Source of the DNA: JAEUTH01 sp044230205
Lineage (GTDB): Bacteria; Bacteroidota; Bacteroidia; AKYH767-A; OLB10
Assembly: GCA_044230205.1 (NCBI GenBank)
Contig: JBGARN010000002.1
Coordinates: 1 to 64,000, forward strand
Direction of reading: 5' to 3'
Length of the DNA: 64,000 nt
Below, one piece after another: positions 18,902 through 26,880 of the stretch. The translations under genes and the position numbers were made by a program. The notes under the pieces were generated by a model. That model saw nothing but the letters and a program-made list of their open reading frames with translations. It ran no database searches and was not told the origin of the DNA. Positions within the stretch are counted from its first letter, which is position 1, and the number at the start of each line of letters is the position of its first letter.

Positions 18902-19096
18902 TCAATACTGATTTTTAATTACAGATAGCTAGGGTTTTGAAAGAACACAACAATAATTCTTTCAATACAAATCAGCATTAACATTATCCATTAATTTAAT
19001 TGTCATAAACCATCCGTCAATTGAATATCCTGAATTACTTCAATCGATTAATAGGTTAGGTAATTAGTAACATACTACTCCATTTTAAATCAATAA

Positions 19097-19127
19097 AAAA
19101 ACCGCCTGTTTATAACAGGCGGTTTTT
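19097..19127 (-). terminator. Bidirectional intrinsic terminator after susD
   Basis: A perfect 14-bp stem around a 3-base loop: five A, CCGCCTGTT, TAT, AACAGGCGG, five T. It has T-tracts on both strands. It lies 23 bp past the restored SusD stop and about 195 bp past the malate-synthase-like gene, so it can end transcripts from both sides. Confidence 0.85.
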
Positions 19128-19149
19128 AACATTTAGCTTATAGTGCGTT

Positions 19150-20396
19150 TTAAATTTCAGTATCAGGTCGGGGAAACTCTACCCATACATCATCGCCTGC
19201 GCGGTCAATAGGCAATTCATTCAGTTTGTTATAGCGCCTCATATCCACCCAGCGGTGACCTTCGCCATACAGCGAATACCTGCGCTGCTTTAGTACTTCG
19301 TTAATTAACTCCGTGGTGGTGGTTCCGCCAGTATAGTTGCCTAGGCCGGCAGCATTTCTAATGATGTTAAGTGCATTAACTGCATCAGTTGCATTACCAT
19401 TCTGCGCAGATAATTCTGCATAAATTAAAATCAGTTCTTCAATGAAACTTTACTTAGCCGTGCATCACCAGCTTCGGCATCAGTAATAAAGTTAGGTTGA
19501 GCTACTCGTGTTTCTCCGCTCTGATTAGTCGGAAAATAAACCGGGTTTAATAAATCGCCACCATCAGTTGAATAGATATGATATACTCCTGTTTTTAAAT
19601 CGCCATTAAGGTTAAAGAATGAGGCATTTAAGGCAGTTAGTGCATTAGCCCAATCCTGCTTGTAAATGTAAACACGCGCTGCAATTGCCCTGTTGATTAA
19701 TGCAAAATCTGATGGAGTAGGTGCACTTACATTATCACCGGGCAGTCTTGCTTTTAATGTTGAACTAAAAGGGAAGTCAACATTATTGTTATTCAAATCT
19801 GCATATGCTTCATCAAGCATACTTACTATAGCCGAAAGAGATGCATCTTTTGAAAGGAATGGCCCCAGGTTATTAGGATCTTTTACATCAACCCGCACAC
19901 CATTATTATATTGCTGATTAAGCACCATAAGTAACTGATAAGCCTGCAATGTTTTTGCATAAGCAATACCGGCACGTTTTTGATTGGGATCAGTAATTGC
20001 CTTAGTGTTGGTAATTGCATCAATTAAAATGTTCAGATTCTTTATTGTGCGGTAACGCGCACTAAATGGTTGCGTGGTATAAAAGGTATTACCATCGAGC
20101 ACAGCATTTCCTTTACCCAGCAAATCAGAAGTAAAACGAGGATCGGAACCTGAAAAACGGTACCATTCGCGGCCTACAACCGATACTGCATCATAATATT
20201 GATTCAGTTGTTCACGCATTCCCGATTCGCTGCCCGTAACCACATTTTGAATTTCGCTAAGTGTTGCATTTGATGATATGGCTTCAAGACTTGGATTGTT
20301 GGGATCGTCAATAGGACTTATTTCGCACGATGTGAAACCAAATGCTGCTATCACCGTTAATCCAATAAATTTTATAATGTTATTATACTTTTTCAT
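19150..20396 (-). pseudogene. SusD-like outer-membrane lipoprotein, frameshifted
   Basis: A nutrient-binding partner of the SusC-like transporter upstream (33 bp gap, same operon). The intact first part (20396 down to 19431, 321 residues) starts with a lipoprotein signal ending FTSC and contains SusD/RagB helical repeats. It then stops early after LSKVSLKN. In a shifted frame the sequence continues without a stop from about 19440 to a TAA at 19150-19152 and reads as the missing C-terminus: EELILIYAELSAQNG, then GEGHRWVDMRRYNKLNELP and VWVEFPRPDTEI, a very typical SusD ending. Adding one base near 19441 would restore a 415-residue protein. There is no slippery sequence, so this is either a recent mutation or a sequencing or assembly error. 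Confidence 0.85.
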
Positions 20397-20429
20397 AATT
20401 GATAGTTTTTAATTTTTTTGAAATTATAA

Positions 20430-23240
20430 TCAGAAGGTAACAGCTAAATTAAGGAATACACTTTTTGCTGAAGGATATGGTGTAACTTCCACATTAGATG
20501 AAATGGAATTAACACCGAAATTTGAAACTTCAGGATCGTAACTGTTATAATCAAAAAAGTTAAGCAGGTTGCGGCCCGATACTTGAACCCGCATGCTGCA
20601 CACATCATTAAACCAGCTGCGCGGCATATTATAGGCCAGCCCGATTTCGCGTAACCGTACATAGGAAGCATCTTCGACAAATACGGATGCAGATGATCCT
20701 AATTGAGATAAGCGGTAATCTCCATTTGATAATTTACCATCAGGATCTAAACCGGTTTCGTCATAATCGGGACTTGTTCCGAATATATCACTAAGCAGTG
20801 TGGTAAGGTTAATGTTATCGCCACCCTTTTTCCAGTGTAACAGGAATGATAATTCCCATGCTTTATATTTAAAGGTGTTTGACCATGATAACTGAAAATC
20901 TGGTTCAGCATCGCCCCATACCACAAGTCCGGTTTCCGGATCTGCTTTATCGCTTGGCCCGATTCCAACAATTTGCGTGGCGCTTTTACCTTCTTCAAGC
21001 CTATAAGTTCCAAGTGTTGCTCCAAATGCTCCAAAATTGAATGCAGGAATATTTAGTTTGGTAATTTCCGATTTGTTTTTCCACCAGGCTAAGTGTGTAT
21101 TCCATGAAAAATCGGCCTTACGTATAACAGCATAGTCTAACCCTATCTCTATACCTTTATTCTGTAAATCACCAGCATTCGTAATGTAAGTCAAAAATCC
21201 TGTTGAGGTAGGAATCTGTAAAGGATAAATAAAATCTTTGTTATTCTTAATATAATAAGTGAAGTCAAATAACAACCGGTTATCCATCAAACCCACATCA
21301 AAACCAAATTCAAGTTCGGTTTGCCTTTCAGGCCCGATTTCATCATTGCCGCGCTGAGTTCCGATCAATGAACCTGTGCTTCCGTTAAATACTACCGGGC
21401 CCAGACCTGAATATGTTGCACCGAATACCGCAAAGTTACCTGCCTCGCCATATGCTGCACGTAATTTAAGTGTGCTCAGCGTTTTGTCTGGCTTATCCTT
21501 CATAAAACTAAATTCACCAAGGTTAACAGCTACTGATGCTTTCGGATAGTAATACAATTTGTTAGGGTCGCCATTGCGAGATGATTTATCGCCCCTCATA
21601 CCAACTGTTGCAATTACCATATCCATAATGTTTACTTCTTCCTGTACAAAGAAGCCTTTGTCTAACTGCTTAATGCGTGTTTGTTCAGCCTGTATACTTC
21701 CGGCCTGATCAATGTTAGTTTGTGAACCGATAAGGAATGTTGCTGTGTTCAATACATTATTCGCATCAAACTTTTCCTGGGTAACACCAAATTGTGTCCG
21801 GAAAATTAAATTGTTTGGCGTGTAATAAGAGTGTACCAGGAATGCTGATCCGTTACTGTTTCGATTATTGTTGACGCCTAAGGCAGACAAGCCGCTTGTT
21901 CCATTTCCATTAGCTTCAAATTGTAACGTAGTAGGGAATATTGCCTTTGTTTCAAGGTTATAATAGTCTATTCCATAGCGCAAAATCAACTGCAGCGATT
22001 GTCTTTCCTGGGTTATTAACCGTGTGGTTAAACCAATACCGGTTGTAAAGCGGTTTACCTTTTCATTATTGGTAATTAAATCGCGTGTTTGTAAAAAATT
22101 GGAAGGGGCATAAGGATTATTGGGGTAGTTACCCAACTCATCCGGAAACAAATTTGCAAACGATGGTGTTGATACAAATGAAACACCCATTGTAGTACTT
22201 GTATTATCATTACCAAAATAACCACGGTCAGCTGATGAATTAATGTAATTGGAGCTGATGGATAAATCCATGAATTTGAATACACGCTGATCAAGATTCA
22301 CTCTGAATGATGATTTTTCATATCCGGTGTTTTCCACAATCCCTTCATCATCAGTGCGGGTATAACCTGCAAAATATCCGGTGTTTTCAGTTCCTCCACT
22401 TACGCCAATATTGGAGGTATACATCATGCCTTTGTTGCCATACAATTCTTTTTCATAGTCATAAGTTTTACGTCCGGCTGCTATATAATCATCTAAGCCG
22501 GCCTGGCCGAATGATGTTTTTACACGGTCATCTGTCCATGTACGCTGCCCGAGTTTGCGAAGCTGCGATTGCATACCGATTGATTGTGACAAGGTAACTT
22601 CAGGCTTGCCTCCGGAATTTCTTCCTTTTTTAGTAGTGATGATAATTACACCTGAACCAGCACGCGAGCCATAAATTGCCGCTGCAGATGCGCCTTTAAG
22701 CACTTCAATTTTTTCAATATCAGCCGGATTCAAATCGGCAATGCGGTTAGAGGGATTATCCTGGTTGGCCACACTGCCCTGGTTGGCAGCCTTTGAAACA
22801 GTATTCAATCCTGCAGCAATGGCTGAGTTGTCATAATAAACTCCGTCAACAACATATAAAGGCTGGCCACTGCCTGAAATAGAATTTATACCTCTCAATT
22901 TAACTGACATACCACCACCCGGGGAACCTCCGTTGGCCGAAAGATTTGCTCCGGCTACTTTTCCATACATAGCTCCATCAACTGTGGATTGCACAGTGGT
23001 ACCGGTAAGCTCTTCAGACGAAACCTGGGAGATAGCATTAGCAGCATTACTGCGCTTTACGCTTGTTGCCAATCCTGTTACCACCGCTTCTTCAAGCTTT
23101 GTTGCTTTTTCCGTTAGTACAACATCCAGTCCCGAAACGCCTTCAGCTACTGTTTTTTCCTGCGTATGCTGCGCAATTAACGGCAGGCTGGCTAACAGCA
23201 AAAAGAACAATAACATGTAATGAGTTTTAGTTTGTTTCAT
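20430..23240 (-). CDS. SusC/RagA-like TonB-dependent transporter lacking the N-terminal carboxypeptidase-like domain
   Basis: A TonB-linked outer-membrane transporter of about 936 residues. After a signal peptide (ending LIAQ) only a short stretch (HTQEKTVAEGVSGLDVVLTE) precedes KLEEAVVTGLATSVKRS, the TonB-interaction region. The usual CarboxypepD_reg-like domain of about 80 residues is missing except for its last strand. Plug-domain signatures are intact: SVKLRGINSISGSGQPLYVVDGVYYD and IEKIEVLKGASAAAIYGSRAGSGVIIITTKKG. The 22-strand barrel follows and ends SVFLNLAVTF. The reading frame is open throughout. No glycoside hydrolase or sensor gene lies nearby, so the substrate may not be a polysaccharide. 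An ATG two codons further upstream (23246) is also possible. Confidence 0.88.
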   Translation of the reverse strand: MKQTKTHYMLLFFLLLASLPLIAQHTQEKTVAEGVSGLDVVLTEKATKLEEAVVTGLATSVKRSNAANAISQVSSEELTGTTVQSTVDGAMYGKVAGANLSANGGSPGGGMSVKLRGINSISGSGQPLYVVDGVYYDNSAIAAGLNTVSKAANQGSVANQDNPSNRIADLNPADIEKIEVLKGASAAAIYGSRAGSGVIIITTKKGRNSGGKPEVTLSQSIGMQSQLRKLGQRTWTDDRVKTSFGQAGLDDYIAAGRKTYDYEKELYGNKGMMYTSNIGVSGGTENTGYFAGYTRTDDEGIVENTGYEKSSFRVNLDQRVFKFMDLSISSNYINSSADRGYFGNDNTSTTMGVSFVSTPSFANLFPDELGNYPNNPYAPSNFLQTRDLITNNEKVNRFTTGIGLTTRLITQERQSLQLILRYGIDYYNLETKAIFPTTLQFEANGNGTSGLSALGVNNNRNSNGSAFLVHSYYTPNNLIFRTQFGVTQEKFDANNVLNTATFLIGSQTNIDQAGSIQAEQTRIKQLDKGFFVQEEVNIMDMVIATVGMRGDKSSRNGDPNKLYYYPKASVAVNLGEFSFMKDKPDKTLSTLKLRAAYGEAGNFAVFGATYSGLGPVVFNGSTGSLIGTQRGNDEIGPERQTELEFGFDVGLMDNRLLFDFTYYIKNNKDFIYPLQIPTSTGFLTYITNAGDLQNKGIEIGLDYAVIRKADFSWNTHLAWWKNKSEITKLNIPAFNFGAFGATLGTYRLEEGKSATQIVGIGPSDKADPETGLVVWGDAEPDFQLSWSNTFKYKAWELSFLLHWKKGGDNINLTTLLSDIFGTSPDYDETGLDPDGKLSNGDYRLSQLGSSASVFVEDASYVRLREIGLAYNMPRSWFNDVCSMRVQVSGRNLLNFFDYNSYDPEVSNFGVNSISSNVEVTPYPSAKSVFLNLAVTF

Positions 23241-23433
23241 AAGCATTTAGTTTTGATTTTTGAAGTGATGAAATTAATGGCTTTAGTTTTACAATCACAA
23301 GAAACTTAACAATTTATTTATGATTTACTCACAAAGTTGTTAACCATTAAAAAAATATCATTACCCATATACTTAAAAAAACAAGTGCCTTATCCTTCAG
23401 ACTGCTAACTCTAACCTGTTAATTATACGTAAA

Positions 23434-23465
23434 AAAGCACGGTTGAAACAACTCAGCCGTGCTTT
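23434..23465 (-). terminator. Intrinsic terminator after the winged-helix regulator gene
   Basis: A 13-bp stem with one G-U pair (AAAGCACGGTTGA / TCAGCCGTGCTTT) and a 6-base loop. On the minus strand it is followed by a T-run and lies 64 bp beyond the stop of the regulator gene at 23530. It separates that operon from the SusC promoter region. Confidence 0.75.
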
Positions 23466-23529
23466 AATATCATTCGACAGTTTGCAGACTCCGTAACCTA
23501 ATTCACTTTTTAAAAACTTCCTTACCTAT

Positions 23530-23811
23530 TTAACCAATATAATCTTTTAAATTTTTTACATAGGTTTCAAATGCTTTTATTCCTTTAGTGGTAATTTTAC
23601 AAGTGGTAAGGGGATAGTTATCGCGAAATGCTTTTGTTATTGAAATATATTCCGCCTCTGCCAGCTTGTTGATCTGAACACTTAGATTTCCGGCAGTTGC
23701 TCCCGTTTTTTCTTTCAGGTATGAAAATTCGGCCTCGCGAACATTGGAGAGCAATGAAATAATTTGCAGCCTGAGCTGAGAATGTAATAGCGGATCTAAA
23801 TCTTTAAACAT
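23530..23811 (-). CDS. Winged-helix transcriptional regulator (HTH_34 type)
   Basis: A 93-residue single-domain regulator. The layout matches HTH_34/MarR-like small winged helices: an N-terminal helix (LLHSQLRLQIISLL), helix-turn-helix FSYLKEKTGATAGNLSVQINKL (about 28-49, with the recognition helix in GNLSVQINKL), then a beta wing (ISITKAF...TTCKITTKGIKAF). Relatives are often encoded with a membrane protein and act as auto-repressors. It is the last gene of an operon with a 199-residue membrane protein and a secreted TPR-like protein. The palindrome within the operon promoter (25142-25156) is a candidate binding site. The ligand, if any, is unknown. Confidence 0.85.
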   Translation of the reverse strand: MFKDLDPLLHSQLRLQIISLLSNVREAEFSYLKEKTGATAGNLSVQINKLAEAEYISITKAFRDNYPLTTCKITTKGIKAFETYVKNLKDYIG

Positions 23812-23832
23812 GATTTTAAAACCTTTCTGACT

Positions 23833-24432
23833 TTATAATGAGGTTTTTATTGAACGGTAATATTTAGCCTTGAGCAGGTAACCAGGAATGATGTAGCCCA
23901 ATAGAACTGCTGCTGCAAGCATTAGCGACTGCAACTCGATTTCTTTTACAAATAAGCTTGCTGCAGCCAATACCCAATTGATAACAGCACCTGCACGCAA
24001 TGCTGTAAATTGCAATGCGCCACCTGATATATAAAGCCATATGGCATATACTACCATAACCATTGGATAACAATATTCTCCTAACACAGGCATGGCAAGC
24101 AATACTAAAAACAGCGAAATCAAAAATGCATGTATTACATATTTCAGAAATTCATCGAATTGAGTTTTTACGCGCCTTTCCTTTTCTTCTTTTCTTCCAT
24201 AAATTACTGTAATAATACCTCCAAGTGGCATGAGTACCGTCCATCCTAACCAATAAGGTAAGCTAAGGTTTAATTGAATTGCTGCAAATTGCCATATGCT
24301 GGCAATAAATACCATCCATCCCCATAACAGGAAGTAAAAACCATTATCACGAACTTCCTGTTGAATGGATTGTATCATTTGCTGAATAATGCGAATGCTC
24401 TCTTCGCTTGTTAATTCTTTTTCTTCTTTCAT
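23833..24432 (-). CDS. Integral membrane protein of unknown function
   Basis: A 199-residue protein with a charged cytoplasmic N-terminus (about 1-30, many Glu and Gln) and five or six hydrophobic helices (about 32-50, 57-78, 98-115, 118-140, 145-160 and 165-185). I do not recognise a family motif or catalytic residues. It lies between the TPR-like gene (30 bp gap) and the HTH_34 regulator (21 bp gap). In Bacteroidota, similar membrane proteins are commonly found directly upstream of such small winged-helix regulators, which suggests that the pair works together, perhaps in sensing the membrane state. That role is an inference. Confidence 0.7.
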   Translation of the reverse strand: MKEEKELTSEESIRIIQQMIQSIQQEVRDNGFYFLLWGWMVFIASIWQFAAIQLNLSLPYWLGWTVLMPLGGIITVIYGRKEEKERRVKTQFDEFLKYVIHAFLISLFLVLLAMPVLGEYCYPMVMVVYAIWLYISGGALQFTALRAGAVINWVLAAASLFVKEIELQSLMLAAAVLLGYIIPGYLLKAKYYRSIKTSL

Positions 24433-24462
24433 TACTTAAGTGTTTAGTATTTTTTGTTTCTG

Positions 24463-25101
24463 TTAATTTTTGCATTCTTCCAAAACCTGTTGTGCACGCT
24501 GCAATCCCCATGCAGGCATAATACTATTAGCAGGCTTATATGTTTTAAAATATTCAATTGATTTTTCTATGAGATTTTCTGCCTTTTCTTTTCCGCCTCC
24601 ATATGCCTCAGGTGTATATAAGGCATTTATGCCAAGCATTAAATAAACCCGCGGATTTTGCGGATCAGCAATTCTTGCCTCTTGAATAAGTGCATTTGAT
24701 TGCATTCCCAATGTTTGTCCACGTGAACCATCTACACTTATTTTTAAACCAAGGAGCATGGCATGAACAACATTTATTTCAGCATTTCCGGCTGCAATTT
24801 TTTCGGCAGCTGTAATGCAATCTATTCCTTTGTCAAGCAATTCATCCTTTTTCTTGTTGTCGGACTCAAGAATTGCCATACGTGAAAAAACATATGCCTT
24901 GTAGTAATTGGGCAGCCATTCTCCGGCTTCATTTCTTGCAATTCTGTCAAATCCGGTTAAGGCATTTTCATACGTTGTAACTGAATTTGCCTCGTTCATT
25001 ACTTTTATATAGCGCTCCATAGAGGCTGTATATTTAGGGTTTTGTGAGTATGCTGCCAGGTAAGCCAGCATGAGCATTGTAAAATTGATAATGTGTTTCA
25101 T
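24463..25101 (-). CDS. Secreted TPR-like protein
   Basis: A 212-residue exported protein: signal peptide MKHIINFTMLMLAYLAAYSQ, then helical pairs resembling degenerate tetratricopeptide repeats (for example YENALTGFDRIARNEAGEW, DCITAAEKIAAGNAEI and NPRVYLMLGINALYTPEAYGGG). The frame is open to 25131, but that upstream ATG lies inside the promoter -7 box, so I place the start at 25101. It is the first gene of the operon with the membrane protein and the winged-helix regulator. Similar proteins with the pattern MLGxNxLYTPExYGGG occur across the phylum without a known function. Confidence 0.75.
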   Translation of the reverse strand: MKHIINFTMLMLAYLAAYSQNPKYTASMERYIKVMNEANSVTTYENALTGFDRIARNEAGEWLPNYYKAYVFSRMAILESDNKKKDELLDKGIDCITAAEKIAAGNAEINVVHAMLLGLKISVDGSRGQTLGMQSNALIQEARIADPQNPRVYLMLGINALYTPEAYGGGKEKAENLIEKSIEYFKTYKPANSIMPAWGLQRAQQVLEECKN

Positions 25102-25128
25102 TTTTTGATGTAGTTTATAAATTTGTTG

Positions 25129-25159
25129 CAAACATAAATTAGTTTATATTATAAACCAA
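25129..25159 (-). promoter_or_regulatory. Promoter of the TPR - membrane - regulator operon
   Basis: On the minus strand TTG, 20 bases, TATGTTTG: both elements match the Bacteroidota consensus exactly. The predicted start of transcription is near 25124, with a leader of about 23 bases to the ATG at 25101. The spacer contains a perfect inverted repeat (listed separately). Confidence 0.7.
25142..25156. promoter_or_regulatory. Operator-like palindrome in the promoter spacer
   Basis: GTTTATA-T-TATAAAC, 7-bp perfect arms around one base. With one mismatch the arms extend to 10 bp (25139-25159). It fills the spacer between the -33 and -7 elements. The half-site sequence TAGTTTATA occurs again at 25111-25119, just downstream of the predicted transcription start. 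A protein bound here would block RNA polymerase. The winged-helix regulator encoded by the third gene of the operon is the obvious candidate. Binding is an inference. Confidence 0.5.
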
Positions 25160-25343
25160 ATTTATTTAAAAATTTAACATTTGATATGTGGAGCATTTCA
25201 ATTGCACCTTTCATCAATTGGTGAATGGAATTTATTGGAGTAATTATTCTGACAGTTATTCAAAGGCATCCATAGTAAAACAATGGCAAATAATCATCGC
25301 AATTACCATTCTGAATTAAAGAGAAAAACTGATATGCTTTTAA

Positions 25344-25577
25344 TTAACCTGCTACTTTATCAATTGCATCAGCAAGTTTTCTATCCTTATCGGTTACCAC
25401 CCCACCGGCATCGTGCGTGTTAAGTAAAATTTCAACCCGATTGTATACATTACTCCATGATGGATGGTGATTCATTTTTTCAGCTATTAGTGCAACGCGG
25501 GTCATAAATGAAAAGGCTTCGATAAAATTTCTGAAGCTGAAACTTTTTTTCAGGCAATTATTTTCTTCTGTCCACAT
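25344..25577 (-). CDS. 4a-hydroxytetrahydrobiopterin dehydratase (pterin carbinolamine dehydratase)
   Basis: A 77-residue enzyme that dehydrates 4a-hydroxytetrahydropterin, recycling the cofactor of aromatic amino acid hydroxylases. The catalytic signature EKMNHHPSW (residues 33-41, histidines H37 and H38) is present, and the third active-site histidine lies in NTHDAGGVT (H55). The length is at the short end of the family (usually 75-110 residues) with nothing essential missing. I see no phenylalanine hydroxylase gene nearby. It has its own promoter at 25595-25622 and diverges from the DUF4421 gene. Confidence 0.92.
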   Translation of the reverse strand: MWTEENNCLKKSFSFRNFIEAFSFMTRVALIAEKMNHHPSWSNVYNRVEILLNTHDAGGVVTDKDRKLADAIDKVAG

Positions 25578-25594
25578 AATAATATGTTTTTAAT

Positions 25595-25622
25595 TAAAGG
25601 TAATTTTATAAAGTTGCATCAA
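25595..25622 (-). promoter_or_regulatory. Promoter of the pterin dehydratase gene
   Basis: On the minus strand TTG, 17 bases, TACCTTTA (one mismatch to TAnnTTTG). The leader to the ATG at 25577 would be about 12-15 bases. Confidence 0.45.
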
Positions 25623-25645
25623 TTGTTTACAGTATGTATTACTGC

Positions 25646-26716
25646 ATGAAAACCATTTTTCAATTTTATTATAAGCTCATTTTATTGACGGTTTTCTTTA
25701 TCGTAATGAATTTCTTTTCCATTTATGCCCAAAAATACGATTCAACCTATTACGAAAAATATTTAAACAGGCTTTGTACTACCCTCAGTTTATCCAACCG
25801 CAATTACAGGATTGCTATAACCAATAATCCGTATTCGCCAGAAAAAGATACCATTGATGTAATATATAAAGGTAATACCCCATTGACTACAGGTGTAACA
25901 TTAGACTGGGATATCTTTAGCCTATCGTTTAGCTTCTATGGATTTAGCAACAACGAAGACAAAAAGGGTTCATCAGAGGCATTCAACGTATACTTTGGCT
26001 GGGGTAATGCCAAATACATTGCTGAAACCTATTACCGTTACCTGAAAGGATTTTATGATACACGTTCCAACAAGTATGATAGCATACCCGGCAATGATGA
26101 TGAATATAATCAGCAACCCAATCTTACGCAGCAGATTCTTCGAGGTAAGTTTATTTATGTTTTCAACTCTGAAAAGTTTGCGTTTAAAAACGGCTATACT
26201 GCTATTTACCATCAGAAGAAAACAGCAGGATCATTTTTACTGCAGGGGAATGTTTTTTACAATAAGCAGGATAATAATAACTCATTTGTTCCCGCAGCAT
26301 ATGCTCAAAGCTATGCTTACAGTTACCAGGTAAACTACCTTTCTAATTTGGGATTTTCACTAGGCGGTGGGTATGCCGGAACCCTGGTTATGGGAAAAGA
26401 TTACTTTATAAACGGAACCTTATTTTTAATGGGCGAATTTCAACATAATAAACTTTCGAAAACCAGCGGGGACTATAAAGAATATGATAACTGGAATGCA
26501 GGATCAGAATCACGGTTATGTTTAGGGCACAACGGCAGAGTATTTTATCTGTCAGTTGCATTGCGTGCAGAAACCAGTATCTACAGACTTTATGACATCG
26601 GTCTTCGAAATTCTATCTTATTTACTGATTTTAATATCGGCTATCGCTTTAAAGTTAAAGATCCAAAATTTATGAGTAAGGTGCGGCAAAATTTTCTGTA
26701 TAAGGTTTTTGATTAA
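25646..26716 (+). CDS. DUF4421 domain-containing outer-membrane protein
   Basis: A 356-residue protein with a signal peptide ending near SIYAQ. It carries the DUF4421 pattern: YLNRLCTTLSLSNRNY, then GVTLDWDIFSLSFSF, GWGNAKYIAETYYRYLKGFYD and, later, a glycine-rich strand LSNLGFSLGGGYAGTLV. The alternating hydrophobic pattern predicts a beta-barrel of perhaps 12 strands. The function is not known for the family. I chose the ATG at 25646 because it gives a standard lysine-containing signal peptide; an ATG at 25634 is in frame four codons upstream. It stands alone between the pterin dehydratase gene and mdh. Confidence 0.83.
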   Translation: MKTIFQFYYKLILLTVFFIVMNFFSIYAQKYDSTYYEKYLNRLCTTLSLSNRNYRIAITNNPYSPEKDTIDVIYKGNTPLTTGVTLDWDIFSLSFSFYGFSNNEDKKGSSEAFNVYFGWGNAKYIAETYYRYLKGFYDTRSNKYDSIPGNDDEYNQQPNLTQQILRGKFIYVFNSEKFAFKNGYTAIYHQKKTAGSFLLQGNVFYNKQDNNNSFVPAAYAQSYAYSYQVNYLSNLGFSLGGGYAGTLVMGKDYFINGTLFLMGEFQHNKLSKTSGDYKEYDNWNAGSESRLCLGHNGRVFYLSVALRAETSIYRLYDIGLRNSILFTDFNIGYRFKVKDPKFMSKVRQNFLYKVFD

Positions 26717-26813
26717 AACTGTTAAGCAATGTGTGACTGGATTCAGAAGGGTTGTCAATTAGTTTTCCAAATACTGATACATTTTATAAATTCGCGCGCC
26801 TTTTCAAAAAAAC

Positions 26814-26831
26814 ACCTGCCGGCAGGCAGGT
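26814..26831. repeat. GC-rich palindromic element upstream of mdh
   Basis: ACCTGCCGGCAGGCAGGT contains a perfect 12-base palindrome (CCTGCCGGCAGG). It can also fold as a 7-bp stem (ACCTGCC / GGCAGGT) with a 4-base loop. It lies in AT-rich intergenic DNA 50 bp before mdh. Similar GC-rich palindromes are scattered between genes in many Bacteroidota genomes as REP-like elements. I see only one copy in this window. Confidence 0.5.
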
Positions 26832-26880
26832 AAATGAAAAGTGACGATTTATTTATTTATCACATTAATAGAGATTAAAG

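Noticed and set aside
19425..19445. Programmed ribosomal frameshifting in susD
   Set aside because: There is no slippery heptamer or downstream structure at the junction; a single-base mutation or error explains it better.
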